64,000 nucleotides of DNA. Source: Grifola frondosa (lineage: Eukaryota; Basidiomycota; Agaricomycetes; Polyporales; Grifolaceae). The position numbers were made by a program, and so were the translations under genes. Numbering within the stretch: the first letter of the stretch is position 1; each line of letters opens with the position of its first letter. The stretch spans positions 2,108,001 to 2,172,000 of the forward strand of contig LUGG01000004.1 in NCBI GenBank assembly GCA_001683735.1, given 5' to 3'. The notes beneath the pieces are model-generated. The model worked only from the letters and a program-made list of their open reading frames with translations. It was not told the origin of the DNA and did not search any database. Positions 23,579 through 40,479 of the stretch are shown here, in pieces.

Positions 23579-24983
23579 ATGTCTGATTCGGAGGAGGATC
23601 AGTATGTGGTCGGTAAGTGGCTGCTCTATCTGTTGGCTGTCGAGCTCAAATGTAGGAATATCTTCCAGAGTGTATATGGTCGGCCAAGGTTGTGAGGGTT
23701 GCACGACAGAAAGCCTGGGTATGTAGAAATGGATGGGTCTTAATGGGCGAGCCCTGACCTCCTTTCGCGATCTACTTTGCTGCAGACTTATTGGGTCAAA
23801 GTCGGTGTTACTGCTCTGTGTAGTCAATTCTACTCTGACGTCGTGCTGACTAGTGGAAGAATTACGAGAAGGAGCACAATACGTGAGCATGAAACGTTTG
23901 TTTTTACGTTGCTCATATGAAATTTCTCGCGATGCGTTCTTTTCGATGGAACTTAGATGGGAGCCCGTAGCATCTTTTGATGGTGGAGCCGAACACTTTC
24001 TTGAAACCTTCTGGGCACGAGTTGATGCTGGTGGTCGTGACTACCACGATCTTACCCAGTTCGCAGTTGGTGAAGAGGTATTTCCGACGGGACCACCGCG
24101 TAAGGGGTTGATAAGTCAAGTGTTCTGGTAATTGATGTAATTGTAGGCAGGACCACATACGTTCAACGATTGAGCAGCGTGTTTGAAGACCGCTCCTGCG
24201 GTTCGATACGCGTGTCGAAAAGAGCATCGTCATCCAAAAGGCCATTAATTAAGAAAGACACTTGTTCTTGTGGACATTGTCTGGATGGTTGGTTGTCATC
24301 GAGGATGCGAGTTCGTATGGGCCGTGAGTTGCTTATAGCTTTATCCTATGTTCTGTGTATCAACCGGATATTGTTCAGGCACTGCGGAGTCGCTCTTCTT
24401 GACCACTGAATATATTCTCGAGACCAGAACGGGCGAGAATGACCCTGTCCCAATAGGGTTCATCATCTGCGACACGGCACTACGGTACCTCCCAGCAGAC
24501 ATGTACAGTGTCATGACGCGCGCATTCTGTTATGGTTTTCTTTCCGTTCTCAGGCTCATCATGGATATCACGTGCGATCCGGATGTAGCAAAAGGCGTCC
24601 CAACTACCGACGCCATCTGGACCTACATTGATGAGCTACAGGAACATGGTGTTGACCCCGAAGAGCCGCCGTATTTCGAGCCTGGAATGTTCAAGGAATT
24701 TAGAGATGGGGGCGGAAGGATCGAGTACGCTCTCAACTGCATAGTCGATCGTTCATTCGAGGATTCTCCCGTCGGAAGCGAATTTGACGATGACAAGAAG
24801 GAAATGGAAGAGGAGCTCGAGGATGATTATCCTGGACTTCCGCGTTGTGCCAACGATCTAGACTTCGACATGGCGAGACGGAAGCTTGGGCTATCGAAGG
24901 AGAGGAAGGGTCCATATTTCGATTTCGCGAAGAGGATCTGGTATACTTTGGATGGCAGGCCCGGAATCACAGCGCCACCCTAG
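23579..24983 (+). CDS. Chromodomain protein fused to a Cys-motif domain
   Basis: Seven exons keep one frame: 23579-23612, 23669-23718, 23786-23800, 23854-23882, 23957-24099, 24147-24323 and 24379-24983, giving 350 residues. Residues 1-45 form an HP1-like chromodomain (DQYVVECIWSAKVVR, AWTYWVKW, KNYEKEHNTWEPVASFDGG). Chromodomains bind methylated histone H3 tails, and the aromatic cage positions Y, W and W are present. The usual basidiomycete extension follows (FLETFWARVDAGGRDYHDL, VGEEVFPTGPPR) and a basic linker (RVSKRASSSKRPLIKK). The protein then continues as CSCGHCLDGWLSSRMRVRM and a long C-terminal half ending in an acidic region, which resembles a separate unnamed agaricomycete family. 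If the intron at 24100 is retained, the product stops at 24131 as a chromodomain-only protein. Two adjacent genes remain possible. Confidence 0.65.
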
Positions 24984-26079
24984 ACGGACGTACGGACATG
25001 ACGAGAGCGCTACTATCTACCATCTAATAATCGATACGTGCTGTGTGTATCACTCGGCTTCGAATGTTGAATACATTGGCGAGAATCTTCAGCCCAGTTT
25101 CCACTATCCTCGACCGCGACCACGGCAGGTGCAAGGTCAAGCGCGCCCTCAGTTGCGCAGTCGGTCGCGCATTTCTGGAATCTCTTTTGGCAAGCTATTT
25201 GGTCTAGTTTGGGAGAAGCCGGCATTGTCAAAGGAGGAGGTTCGTATTATAATTCTGAGAAGCGTATCTGGTTTGCCTCCGATGTACACGCGAAATGTCA
25301 GTTTCACTTCAGCAGCCGCAGCGCAGATCAATTTGATTATGACCTTCCGCTCGCCCCAAGCAGAACGAACCCGAGGCACCGCTCAATGCTCAGCTTCGCA
25401 TTTGGCATCATAACATGCCTCTTCGGATGTTTGGCGATGGATGTAATGGGATACCATAAATTAAACACATCAGGAAAACTCCAACTTTACTTAGCTGCTT
25501 TTTGGCGCTTTTGGGCGCTTTTTGGCCACTTTATTGCCTGAAAACAGGTGAAAATAAGTAGATCCAATCCCTGAATCAACTTATCTGCTCTTTTTTCGGC
25601 TTATTTTACTTTTTTCAGCCATTTCAGGCGGAAAAGTGAAATTGGAGTTTTCCTGATGGCCACACGCTGGTGACAGACGCATTATGCTGAGATGAACAAT
25701 GCACTTACGATTCCTGCCGCCGAAATGAAGTCAGAACACCCTTTACATCGAGGAATAATTTGAAAGGCACCCCGCCCTGTCGAACGAACACCATGGGTTT
25801 GACATGCTCATCCTGAATATTGTTGTCCTTGCTCAGAAAGTCTGGTTCAGCTTCCGTTGCTCAATCTGTGGCGTTCCACTTTCCATATGACTAGCATGGT
25901 GGAAACACTATATATCCTCCGGTTAAGTTCTGAGCCTTGAGAATCTTCGGACATTACCTAGTAGGGAACAAAGCAGTTGACTGAGCCGAACTCCAGGCCG
26001 TACATTACGCGACCTATAAAGTGAGCAATTCCAACCATCAACTGAACTCATATTCCTACCTCCCTTCTTCCTCCCCGAC
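24984..26079. other. Intergenic with hairpin element
   Basis: This spans member C's promoter and the tail of the chromodomain fusion gene. It contains the 191-bp inverted-repeat element at 25468-25658. The open frame at 24886-25413 overlaps the fusion gene's end and shows no family resemblance. Confidence 0.4.
25468..25658. mobile_element. 191-bp MITE-like hairpin
   Basis: The ends are inverted repeats of about 23 bp that begin CATCAGGAAAACTCCAA and differ at two positions. The interior is non-coding and simple (repeats of TTTTTGGCGCTTTTGGGCGC). I find no convincing target duplication, so the superfamily cannot be assigned. Confidence 0.55.
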
Positions 26080-26938
26080 ATGTCTTACAGCAGTCAGTCA
26101 TCTGCCTTCGAAGTGCCAAGCCGCTCGCCGTCTCCATCCGAGTCGGGCGAATCGACCGCGGAACTTGCGTTACGCCACACCGGCGACTTTGTCGACTCGG
26201 ACGACTGGGATTGCCACAACGCAAAGCACCCCATCGCTACCGACCCACTTCCTCCATACCCAGGTGTTGAAAACGTGGTCACGCTCGCAGATCAAGAGCT
26301 GCGCTTGAGGCGGCTCCCACAAGTTGACCTGTCGACGCTCTTTCCTGATGCGGAGCCCGGACCCGAGTACGTCGACTTTGAGCTGCTAGACGATAACGGC
26401 ATTGTGAGCGGACACGGCTTTCCAATGTCTGAGCTCCTGGCACACACCACGCGTCATCTTGCTGTACGTATGTCTGATCCATTTGGCGATGTCCTGTTGC
26501 CCCGCGAATCGATTCGATTGTTCTTGAGCGTACGTCGCAATCTCATCGACAGTAATCCAGCACCTAACGCACATATTATTTGGTTGCAGTGGCCTGCATA
26601 TCGTCACTTCACGTACATGCGGAAAATCACCCTCAAAGATCTCTTCAGCACCATGCGACTCGATCGCATAGGACTCGCCCAGGAAATTGCTGCACTCTAT
26701 TCGGAGTTCGTTGAGGTGAGCAAGACATCTCTCGATCCTCATTGACTGACTATAAACGATGTCTTTGTAGAACTGCGTGAGTGAGACAGTCACTCCAGGG
26801 CAACGCCACCTCTCGTTCAGCTCTGTTACATCTGAGTGGCTGTGGTTGTATTCTCTGAGACACATTACTGACGACATATTCTATGCCGAGATATGCTATC
26901 CAGATGTTTGGGGCGACGGTAAAATGGGATCTTTGTGA
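26080..26938 (+). CDS. WP-motif family protein, member C
   Basis: The exons are 26080-26529, 26590-26715 and 26771-26938, with both introns in phase 0, giving 247 residues. The start is the ATG at 26080 (MSYSSQSSAFEVPSRSPSPS), followed by a Ser-rich N-terminus. Exon 1 ends PRESIRLFLS. Exon 2 begins WPAYRHFTYMRKITL and ends AQEIAALYSEFVE. Exon 3 is NCVSETVTPGQRHLSFSS, then WLWLYSLRHITDDIFYAEI and CYPDVWGDGKMGSL. The spacing and ending match members A, B and D. Function is unknown. Confidence 0.75.
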
Positions 26939-27340
26939 GCGTCGATCGCTGCTTGTAGCGAATGCAGCATAATACAAGACAGTTTGTCGTACATTTGCAT
27001 CATATGTAACGCATCCTCCTTCGTTCAGACAATCTGAAATGAGCATCCCGCCAAATCTCTCTATTCTGCCCCCTCAGTATCGTATAATAAGATACGGAAA
27101 CACAGACAGGAACAAACAGCACGCCGTACAGAAAGAACACAGTATGTATGGAACAACCTGAAGGATATTCGTAAGCAGTATGGTGACCAATGCGCCAGAA
27201 AACAAGCACAGACAGAACAGCAGCACAGATACACGCACAAGCACATTTACTGGACGGCTCCAGCATATCTACATTAAGAGGGGGCATTCAGACCACCACA
27301 CACACGTCTCCGCTCGCTCGTCACAGACAACCCTGCACCA

Positions 27341-32338
<4,998 letters not shown>

Positions 32339-33057
32339 CTATTCGCCCCGATCATAGGAAAGGACAGCTTGGAACTCGAATCCACGGTGGTTCTCCAAGG
32401 CGAGCAAATACAAATTATTGAGGTCCAAGGGCCATTCGGATCCCTCGGATAAACCTTCTCGACCGTCCTATAGACAGAATAAATATGAGAGCACCCTTAG
32501 TGTGTATGATGCAAATTAACTCACGAAAGTGTAAAAGGCGTCCGAAAAGATTTCTGCTACACGTTTCGCAAGTTCAACACGCTTATGACCGTGGTGGAAA
32601 CTTGGACCCTCCTTTCTTGGATATGGACTAAACAACCGAATTTCTTCGCTGTAGTGCAAACATCGCGGTTTTGAGGGCCACTATTTATAAGAAAGTCAGC
32701 ACATACATCCGTGCCAGGAAAAAAGAGACCTGGACAGACCACGATTCGAAGAGATATGGCGTCAAAATCAGCGAGAACAACGTCCTGCGGGCCGAGCATC
32801 GTGGTCGCGATCTCTTCTTCTGGAAGCTCAGCAAGTCGCCTCAGCGACATAGGGTATCCCCGGTAGTTGAAGTATATGGGACCATCGACAATACAGAGTT
32901 GGTAGAAATAGACGGGTGTGACATTGAGGACCGGCTGCGGCACAATTGAGGCGCCATCGCAACCTATTCCCTTTGGGAATGCCTTGAGGCCAGATACGGT
33001 GACTCGAGCCTCGGGCGGAGGGAGTTGGTAGTAGCACCGCTTGGGAATGTGGGACAT
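32339..33057 (-). CDS. WP-motif family protein, member D
   Basis: Minus-strand exons are 33057-32743, 32680-32525 and 32467-32339, with both introns in phase 0, giving 199 residues. The start is the ATG at 33057 (MSHIPKRCYYQLPPPEARV). Exon 1 ends FDAISLRI. Exon 2 begins WPSKPRCLHYSEEIRLF and ends AKRVAEIFSDAFYTF. Exon 3 includes WPLDLNNLYLLALENHRGF, then EFQAVLSYDRGE. Exon 3 has the same 129-nt length as in member A. Function is unknown. It is the only member on the minus strand. Confidence 0.75.
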
Positions 33058-34590
33058 ATGGTGATGAGTGTATTGCAGGATGACTCGCACTTTTAAAGCA
33101 AAAATCCGCGCCACACGGTTATTGGGAAGGACGGCTTTGTCATCTGTGGCTCCCAGATAACAGAGTCCGAAGCACCGTTCAACCGGTCAACGTGGCTCAA
33201 CCGCCAAATCAAACTACACGACGATGATTCTAAGACATAGAGTAATCATACAACTCACATGACACGGATCACCGCTTGGAATGACTGTACGTTACCTTCA
33301 CCCTGCCCCGAAGCCACTAGCCATAGGTGGGGTTCGTTCCAAACCGTATGTGCACGGAGAGGCAATGCCAGCCTCCCTCCGGCATATCTGAAGGTCACAA
33401 GTTACTAAGTACTAGATCGGTCCAAGTCAAAAAGGGTGGAAGAGAGATGGGATGTGACGTTGGTGAGGTTGTTTCTTAAAATTGGTCCCCACCGACATAG
33501 ACAGCCATTAGATGGGACAGAAGAGAGTGGTTGCTCTAGAGATTGAAAGGTGCAAATTTTATAGAACCAAAGACTATTGTCGCAAGGTCTGCACGATTAC
33601 AAATTATCTAGAATTCGAAAAGGACATATCAGCATCAGATATCGTACAACGAAGATAGACCGAACTTTCGTCGCAGTCTCCCCGAAGGGCACTCTCATTA
33701 GCTCTTGGACTGCGTGAAAATGGACGTAGACGTAAAATATGGCTATCAAGAAGAGTACAGCACCTTCACACCTCGTCACTACGAGCCAAGCAGACACACC
33801 ATTCCTGCAGTTCTGTCTCCTGACGCATACGGTGGAATAGTTGTGAAGGCGTATATCGAGATTAGGTCCACATAAGTTTTTCTATCGAAGGACCGCGGCA
33901 TTAGATATGAAATACATTGGTTGAACCGAGCGTGCGAACGGGAGGTTGTCGACGATGGAGAATCTGATGCTGGGCTTCGACTCTGGGCTATAGAAGTCCA
34001 GCCGTGGCGGGACGCATAGGCCATTCGGCCACAGCATTCTGAGACACACCTTCAAGAGTGATGCGCCGAAGGTCTGTCGAGCAAGAGGGCCTAGCATAAG
34101 CAGAATGTTTGTTCGCAAGCTGAAGGCTCTGAGATCTGACGCGTGACGGTTGACGTTGAAGTGCGCGTGAACGACGTTGAATCTCGCGATGAGGAAGCGA
34201 TAGAACTCGGACGGCGTACCGGCTTGCGATCCGAAGGGAACATTCTAAGTCGTAGCAGTCAAGGTCAAGCAAGTCGGCGTTCGATCTCGATCCAGGAATA
34301 AAGCCTTTGACCCAAACAAGGACAATTATGGGTCCACAAATCTCATGAAATGCAGCCTGTTCACTTTTTCTAAGACGACAGACAGCAAATGGACACTTGA
34401 CATATCATACCTGTATTGGCTGTTCCAGACCTCGCGGTGCTCTCTCACGGTCAGCGGCCATCTGATGTGCTCGTGCCTTCAAGGTTTCATTTCAACACTT
34501 CGATTTCCACTTATACACGAGGCAGCGCTTATCTACCCATAAATACTGCTAGCCCGCCATGCTATCCCTTTGCGGCCTATCAAAGATACT
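33058..34590. other. Degenerate minus-strand coding traces
   Basis: Minus-strand frames at 33597-33797, 33779-34118 and 33988-34272 have coding-like composition (for example FLIAIFYVYVHFHAVQELM, hydrophobic). They cannot be joined into one frame and I recognise no family. This is probably a decayed gene. Confidence 0.3.
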
Positions 34591-35447
34591 ATGGACTCCT
34601 CCGATTCTAGCGCAGCATCGAGTCCCCGAAACAAGTCGCCGGCGAGTGCGACATGGAGGAGAGACGAATGTTTTTATCTGATCGACGTGGTATTCCGGGT
34701 ACGTGCATGCATTCTCACTACTCCCCACGGCCAGCCCTCCTTCATGACTCTTCTTAATTCCTCTAGGTCGAAGATATGTTGTTTAAGGTGCCTAGGCGGA
34801 TCTTTGAGGACCAGTCCGAGGTCTTTCGAGACATGTTCTCCCTACCTGTCCCCGATGGTGGACCCGTTATAGAAGGGACAGATGACGATAATCCGTTATT
34901 TTTGGAAGATGTGGGAGAGGACGATTTCAGGGCGTTGTTGCATGCAATATTCCCTTCGTATGCATCCCATTATCTTGCTCTTAGCAGAACATCACTGATT
35001 GCGCAAGGTCAATGTAGAAAGGAAGGAGAATTAACCTTTAACGAGTGGATATCGGTGTTGAAGCTTGCCAAAAAGTGGTTCTTCCACAAGATCCACGACC
35101 TCGCCGTCATGAATGTGTCCGCGATGGTGCAGGATCCCGTCCGCCGCATCGTTATTGCACGCCAGCACGACATCCGAGACTGGTTGATCCCGGAAATCAA
35201 CACCCTAGTCAGTCGCGTGGAGTCTCTCAAGTCGCACGAACTCGCCGCTCTTGGACCGGACTTCGCTGCAAAGATCGCGGAGGTGCGCGAGGACGTCGCG
35301 CTTGTTGGTTGCGCATGCACATGCAACTACTGCGTTGCTGCTCACGGCGCGGTGGATATACGCGCGAGCGCAACGACCAGGAGCTCAAGGTCGGCTCATG
35401 ACTTCTCGTCGAAGATTCGATCTGTGTTTGGAGCAGAGGTCGAGTGA
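34591..35447 (+). CDS. BTB/POZ domain protein
   Basis: Exon 1 is 34591-34698 (MDSSDSSAASSPRNKSPASA, ending IDVVFR). Exon 2 starts at 34767 with VEDMLFKVPRRIFEDQSEVF and RDMFSLPVPDG, the classic BTB fold pattern. A further intron (donor GTATGCAT near 34959, acceptor near 35017) joins LHAIFPS to KEGELTFNEWISVLKLAKKW. The C-terminal half carries a conserved unit, ESLKSHELAALGPDFAAK, then VALVGCACTCNYCVAAHGAV and SAHDFSSKIRSVF. That unit recurs as broken copies upstream of the NLR genes. All phases agree and no stop interrupts it. The molecular role of this fungal BTB group is unknown; BTB domains usually dimerise or bind Cullin-3. Confidence 0.8.
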
Positions 35448-37628
35448 ATGGAGGTATGGGCTTATCCTCTCGCGAATACGTGGTGTATGGTTGATCGTCG
35501 TTTCTGCTGCTTACGATCGCCCAGGATTACGAGATCGTGATCCCCCTCGTGAAGCCGCACGTTTGTGGCCTGTTCTCTTCGTTTTTTCTGTGGTATGTCT
35601 GTCTCTGATCTCTCCGATCGTACTCTATCAGCGCGTTGTCTTGTGCTCGCTTGCGTTGTTCGCTACCTAGTACGTGTTTCTGTATTGGAAATGAAATGTG
35701 TAGCCGGATAAATTCACTGTTGTTCACTTCACGCGATGCGAACTCATGGTCTTCTCAAAGAGCAGTCTTCCATCCACGATTTGTAATAACAATTTGTAGG
35801 ATCAGTGTGCTGAATGCCAGAATTTTGGTACATGATCGTGTGGTTATTAGCATCGAACGCTCTGGAATTCTAAATTCTTTACGCATGCGTCATTCCACAA
35901 ATGCGCGAGTTCGTTAGTCCTCAACTAAACTGGTCAGAACAATTCATGTTCGCGCGAACTATGTCTCCCGTTCATGTTCAGCACTACGTTAGCAACCTCA
36001 GTTCGTATCTGTCGATCCCATGCTGCAAATTATTCGTAGGTTTGAGATATGACCATTATCCCTCTGGGCGCATAATTTCTATTCCGTGTCACAGTTTCGT
36101 GTAAGTTCCGTGGTGGGAGCGTGAAAGGCATATTAGAATATGATTAAAACGTAGCTGGCGCCTTCCTCTCAGAGTACACGCCTTTATGCAAATTAAGCTG
36201 GGAGCCCAGTCGTCACATTCCTAAGGCGCCTCGAGAGCGTGGCCGTGTCTGAGGATGAACATCACAAGAATACCTCGGTGCGCAATTTCACCCATACTCG
36301 AGAACCAGGTAAAATGGGCGGGAAGAAGATCCAAAGTGAGTATGCAGCAGGGATGGAGATTGTAAGCGAGCGCTGGAAGGGGTAAAGGACGCACGTAGAC
36401 GCACGGAGAATTTGAGTGACTATAGTCGATGTATGAAACATGAGGTCAGAATTCTGGGAGAAATGAATGAACGTTGTAGTTCAAAGTTCGGAGGTATAAA
36501 CTTGAGCCTTGGGAGTACTGTAGATGGAGTTCCTAATACAGAGGCGAATTGATATACTTATCCATGCTAGTCTTTCTGAATCGCAGCCTAGATGGAACCA
36601 CGACTTCGTCAACTAGCGGCGACACCGCGAGATGTAGAGATATCGTGCTACGGAGTGCACGTACTTGATGAAGTGCTGAGAAAAATTTGGTCAGACAGCA
36701 CGACATACGTGATGTAGAGCAGAAGAATGCGTACGGGACTCGCTATTAAATACGATGAAGATGCAAAAAAAGTAATTGAAGATGCGATGTAGTCGAGCCC
36801 CTTCAACTCTGGGAAAATCGTTACGCGCCGCGCGGTAGGTCTTGCTGGCATAGATGTCATCGGCATCGCAGTGGAGTTGTCACGATAGGGGATGCACAAG
36901 GCGGTGATTGAAATGTGCTATTCGTCCTGATGACATAGTCGACATTGTTCTGGGATGACTTGGTGGCAGGCAAGTCGTGGTGGCGATCAGGAACGAAGCC
37001 TTTGGTAAATAAGTACAAACACATGCTACGCCTTGGTGCTACCTCCTTCTCGACATTACCGTAGATTTTGATACGCATTTTTTCAGACAACGTTCACTCG
37101 AACCGATGCTGCATTCTGTTTCAGCTCTTCGACTTCCAGACATAAAAACTGCATACGGCCACATGAATATTTGCCACTCATTAATCATACCGCGGACGTG
37201 CCGCGGACTCCCTCATGTACTACGGATTGACTACGGATCTCTGGGATAGTAGTGCTGCCAAGCACTAAAGTGAGGTGAGATAAACATTTATTTTGATGTG
37301 CATAGCCTTTCTGATACATGCAACGCTTTTATCACTGCTCCTGGCCACTCTTTCATTGGCGGTTCCTATTGGCGAAAGGAGTGTTGCCGGGATATATTTT
37401 AGACTGCTATCGTACGCTATGTTCTCTCTCAAGCTGCTCATTATCTGGCGCTGGAGTACCTTTACTGGCTTCAGTGAGTCTATCCAGCACTCAAAGAGTG
37501 GATATATGCGGAAGGTTGAGAGGATCCGTGCCCTCGCTATCACGATTTTGAACATCGCGGTGCGGTATACCGTACCGTACCCCTCGGTTTTTTTTTGTAT
37601 AAAATACTTGTCTCTTGAATTAATTTCC

Positions 37629-37873
37629 CAGTGCTACTCGCTCGGAGTCACTCAAGGCGCACGAATTCACTGCACTCCGATTTGCCTTCGCTGCCAAGGC
37701 CGCGGATGTGCGCGATTACATCCTGTAGTCAGATACGCGTATGTGTGAAACAAGTCGCTGCGCGTGGCGTGGCGAACAGGCATGGGGGAGCAACGACTAG
37801 GTACTCCAGGTCCAGCCATGACTTTTCGGCCAAGATACGCTCGCTATTTGAAGAAGGCGTCCATTGGACATAG
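37629..37873 (+). pseudogene. BTB C-terminal relic 1
   Basis: The frames ESLKAHEFTALRFAFAAKAA and, shifted, ATTRYSRSSHDFSAKIRSLF match the end of the intact BTB protein at 34591-35447 (ESLKSHELAALGPDFAAK; SAHDFSSKIRSVF). A stop and a frame change separate the two halves. The BTB domain itself is missing. Confidence 0.7.
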
Positions 37874-39499
37874 GTATATGCTTGTCTTCTATACCAATGC
37901 ATGATATGAAGCTGAGCATCGTTACTTTTGATTTCTTAAATAGGGAGCACTAACTCTGGTCATCAACCCATTGTTGATCGAAAATTTACCCACTGTGCAT
38001 GTTCGTTCTATGCACATTATTCACCAATAACAACAATCGGAAAGACTGCGGAAAGATATATGTGCCATCCACCGATTGGGGTATCATACTACTTTAATGC
38101 TAATTGGTTCGTCCGTGTGTCGTGTAACTGACCCCCGAGGCGTGTCAAGGACGTCAGAGGATGATCTATACCTGGACTTCTTTGTCTTCGCAACTATTTT
38201 TGAAATATATGAGGATGTAAAATTGAGAGTTCATTTAATCAAGGTGTGCAAATCGATCGCTATGACTGATACATGTTCATATCACTTGTACAGAAATGCG
38301 GTAGTTCTTCGCAGTCTGGGAGTCATGCTACGTACATGTGGATTAAAATGCTCAAACCTTACATCCCCACGGCTTTGATATCTACGGTCCTTTGAGCCTC
38401 ATTCACCGCTTTCGTGCTTCGTGCACGAGGTCCTCCTCATCACATTGTCACCAACTTCTTCGGTGCCGTTCCATTTGTTTCGACGCGAGCAGTGGAACCT
38501 TTCTTCCTTGCACCGACTAATTTAGTGCACGCGCGAGTGTAATCTGGAGTTGTTGTGTGTAGAGCTGCGCATTTATACGACGATATGGCTATGATTTCTC
38601 CATGCGACTCACATTTGGTTTGCTCACATTTTATCCCCAAAGATTTGAGCGCGCAAGCTGCGTGGTTGATTGCATGTATGTAAACCTTGTTGTTCGGCGG
38701 GATCCGAAGTTGCCCCCGTTCAGGCTATTGTTATTATTTGTTCCCACTCTCGCTCGTTGACTAAGTTGTAATGGAGAAAATGAACGTTGAACTTGGGACT
38801 GGTTTCGAATTCACATGCTTGAGTAAACTGATAATATCTACTGTATGCAGGAATTGTTCAGGAAAGAAGCGCCAAGGTATCCGACGGGGATCAGTAAGAA
38901 CGAGGGCATTTTTCGGGTGACGCAGCGAATATTATATGTGTCAGACAGTTCACAATATTTATTGCATAGAATATAGAGGTTAACTGAAGGAAAATTGCTG
39001 AAGACGCAGGCAAGTTCGAGCAGACCCTAACCCATTTCTGGTGCTTTTTTTGGCGCTCGCTTGCCATCGGCGCTTCCTTCTCGACTGCGAGCATGCAGCT
39101 CTTCCCTTCATCTCAGCTTCGACTCCATATGTATTTCACTTCCTTGATTTCTCAGGCCTTGAGCTTTATTCCTCTTCTGTAGCAGATAGTAGGCGACCCT
39201 TACTCAAGCGAACCCATTGGACCAGGAATTCATCCATGGCGAACATCTTCTGTCGGCGGTCGCGTGTAGCATCACCTCTGTGCATCATTCCGTGGAAGTC
39301 GAGGTAGTTGAGATTTATCTACAAAGTGAGTCAGTCGACAATTACATTGTGTTATTACATGGGCAGCTGGTCCCACGCGTCTCATAGGTTAGCTCTTGGA
39401 GGGTGTGGTGGAGACAACCTGTATGGCGTCGCCATTCGCGATGTTCATAATAGACTGGCGCGTCTTTGAATCCTAAATACTGTCGTCGCTCAGCGTACG

Positions 39500-39660
39500 A
39501 ACTGATCACGCTGGGATGGACTTCGCAGCGGATGCTACGGAGGCGCTCGAGAATGTCCTCCTGCATGCACGTGTGCACGCAACTAACTATTGTGTCCCTG
39601 CATGCGGTGCAGTGAACACGATTATGGTTGCAACGATGAGATGTGAGATTCTTTTCTTCT
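39500..39660 (+). pseudogene. BTB C-terminal relic 2
   Basis: RSAYELITLG and, one frame over, DFAADATEALENVLLHARV with NYCVPACGAVNTIMVATMR correspond to ELAALGPDFAAKIAEVREDV and NYCVAAHGAVDIRASATTR of the intact BTB gene. A near copy sits at 63010-63175. Confidence 0.65.
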
Positions 39661-40479
39661 AGTGCCAATCTGTATGTGGGACTGATCAAGTTGTTTCTTC
39701 CGCGTAGGGGAACACTAAACCAGAAGCGCCTCTGCCAGGACGTAAAGTGTGGTTTCAACGGGTGGCGATGCGTCATGCCTAGCCTTATTCGGTATGCGTC
39801 GACAACTTTGTACCTGTTTTTGAGGTGTCCTCCTTGACCATCATCCATTGAGATTTATCTTGTGCATGTTCGCTCCGCTGACATCGTTGTTTTGCACCAG
39901 CCATAATCAATCTGAAGATACATATACAAGTTCTCTACTGATCAGTATATTATACCAAATGTAAGGCGGACCAGCTCATCCGTGTGTCACGAGACCGATA
40001 ACCTCCGAAGCATTGTAAGGACACCAGAGACCGACCTGTATCTGGATTTTTTTTGCACCAACGCGACTATTTCTGAAGCATATTAGTTCTATAGCTGAGA
40101 GCTTCATTGCCCCGTGCACTGCCCCGGCGGCTGTGCTTGTCACATCATCATCGACTCCTTCGATTCAATTCCACTTATTTCAACGTGAGCCTGTTTTCCT
40201 ACGCCCTGCATGAATATAGTGCTGTGTCGCCTTAGGTCCACTTGCTGCGTTGCACGGCAATATATCTATACCTTCTGATACGGCTTTGCTCATATTGCAC
40301 CACCAGAGACCTGAGTATGCCAGCCTCAAAGTTAACTGCGTATATGGAAACCTTGTCTCTCGGCGTGATCCGATAACCTAATACAGTCTCTGGTCGAGTA
40401 CGCCCGTGGGTACAGATCACTTCTCTCTTATCCTCCTCATCTTTCGAGTCCATTGCTACATCTGTCCATTCGGATGAAT

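Larger units (their letters stand above)
35448..40479. other. Spacer of duplicated, decayed blocks before NLR copy 1
   Basis: No intact gene. Two homologous blocks are present: 38040-38740 and 39900-40440 share order and sequence (GGTATCATAC/GTATATTATACC, then the CAGAG..GA.GA.CTATACCTGGA region, then a TATGGAAACCTTG-like end). A third copy is 63440-63980. BTB relics lie at 37629 and 39500. Minus-strand frames at 36648-37090 look decayed. Confidence 0.55.
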
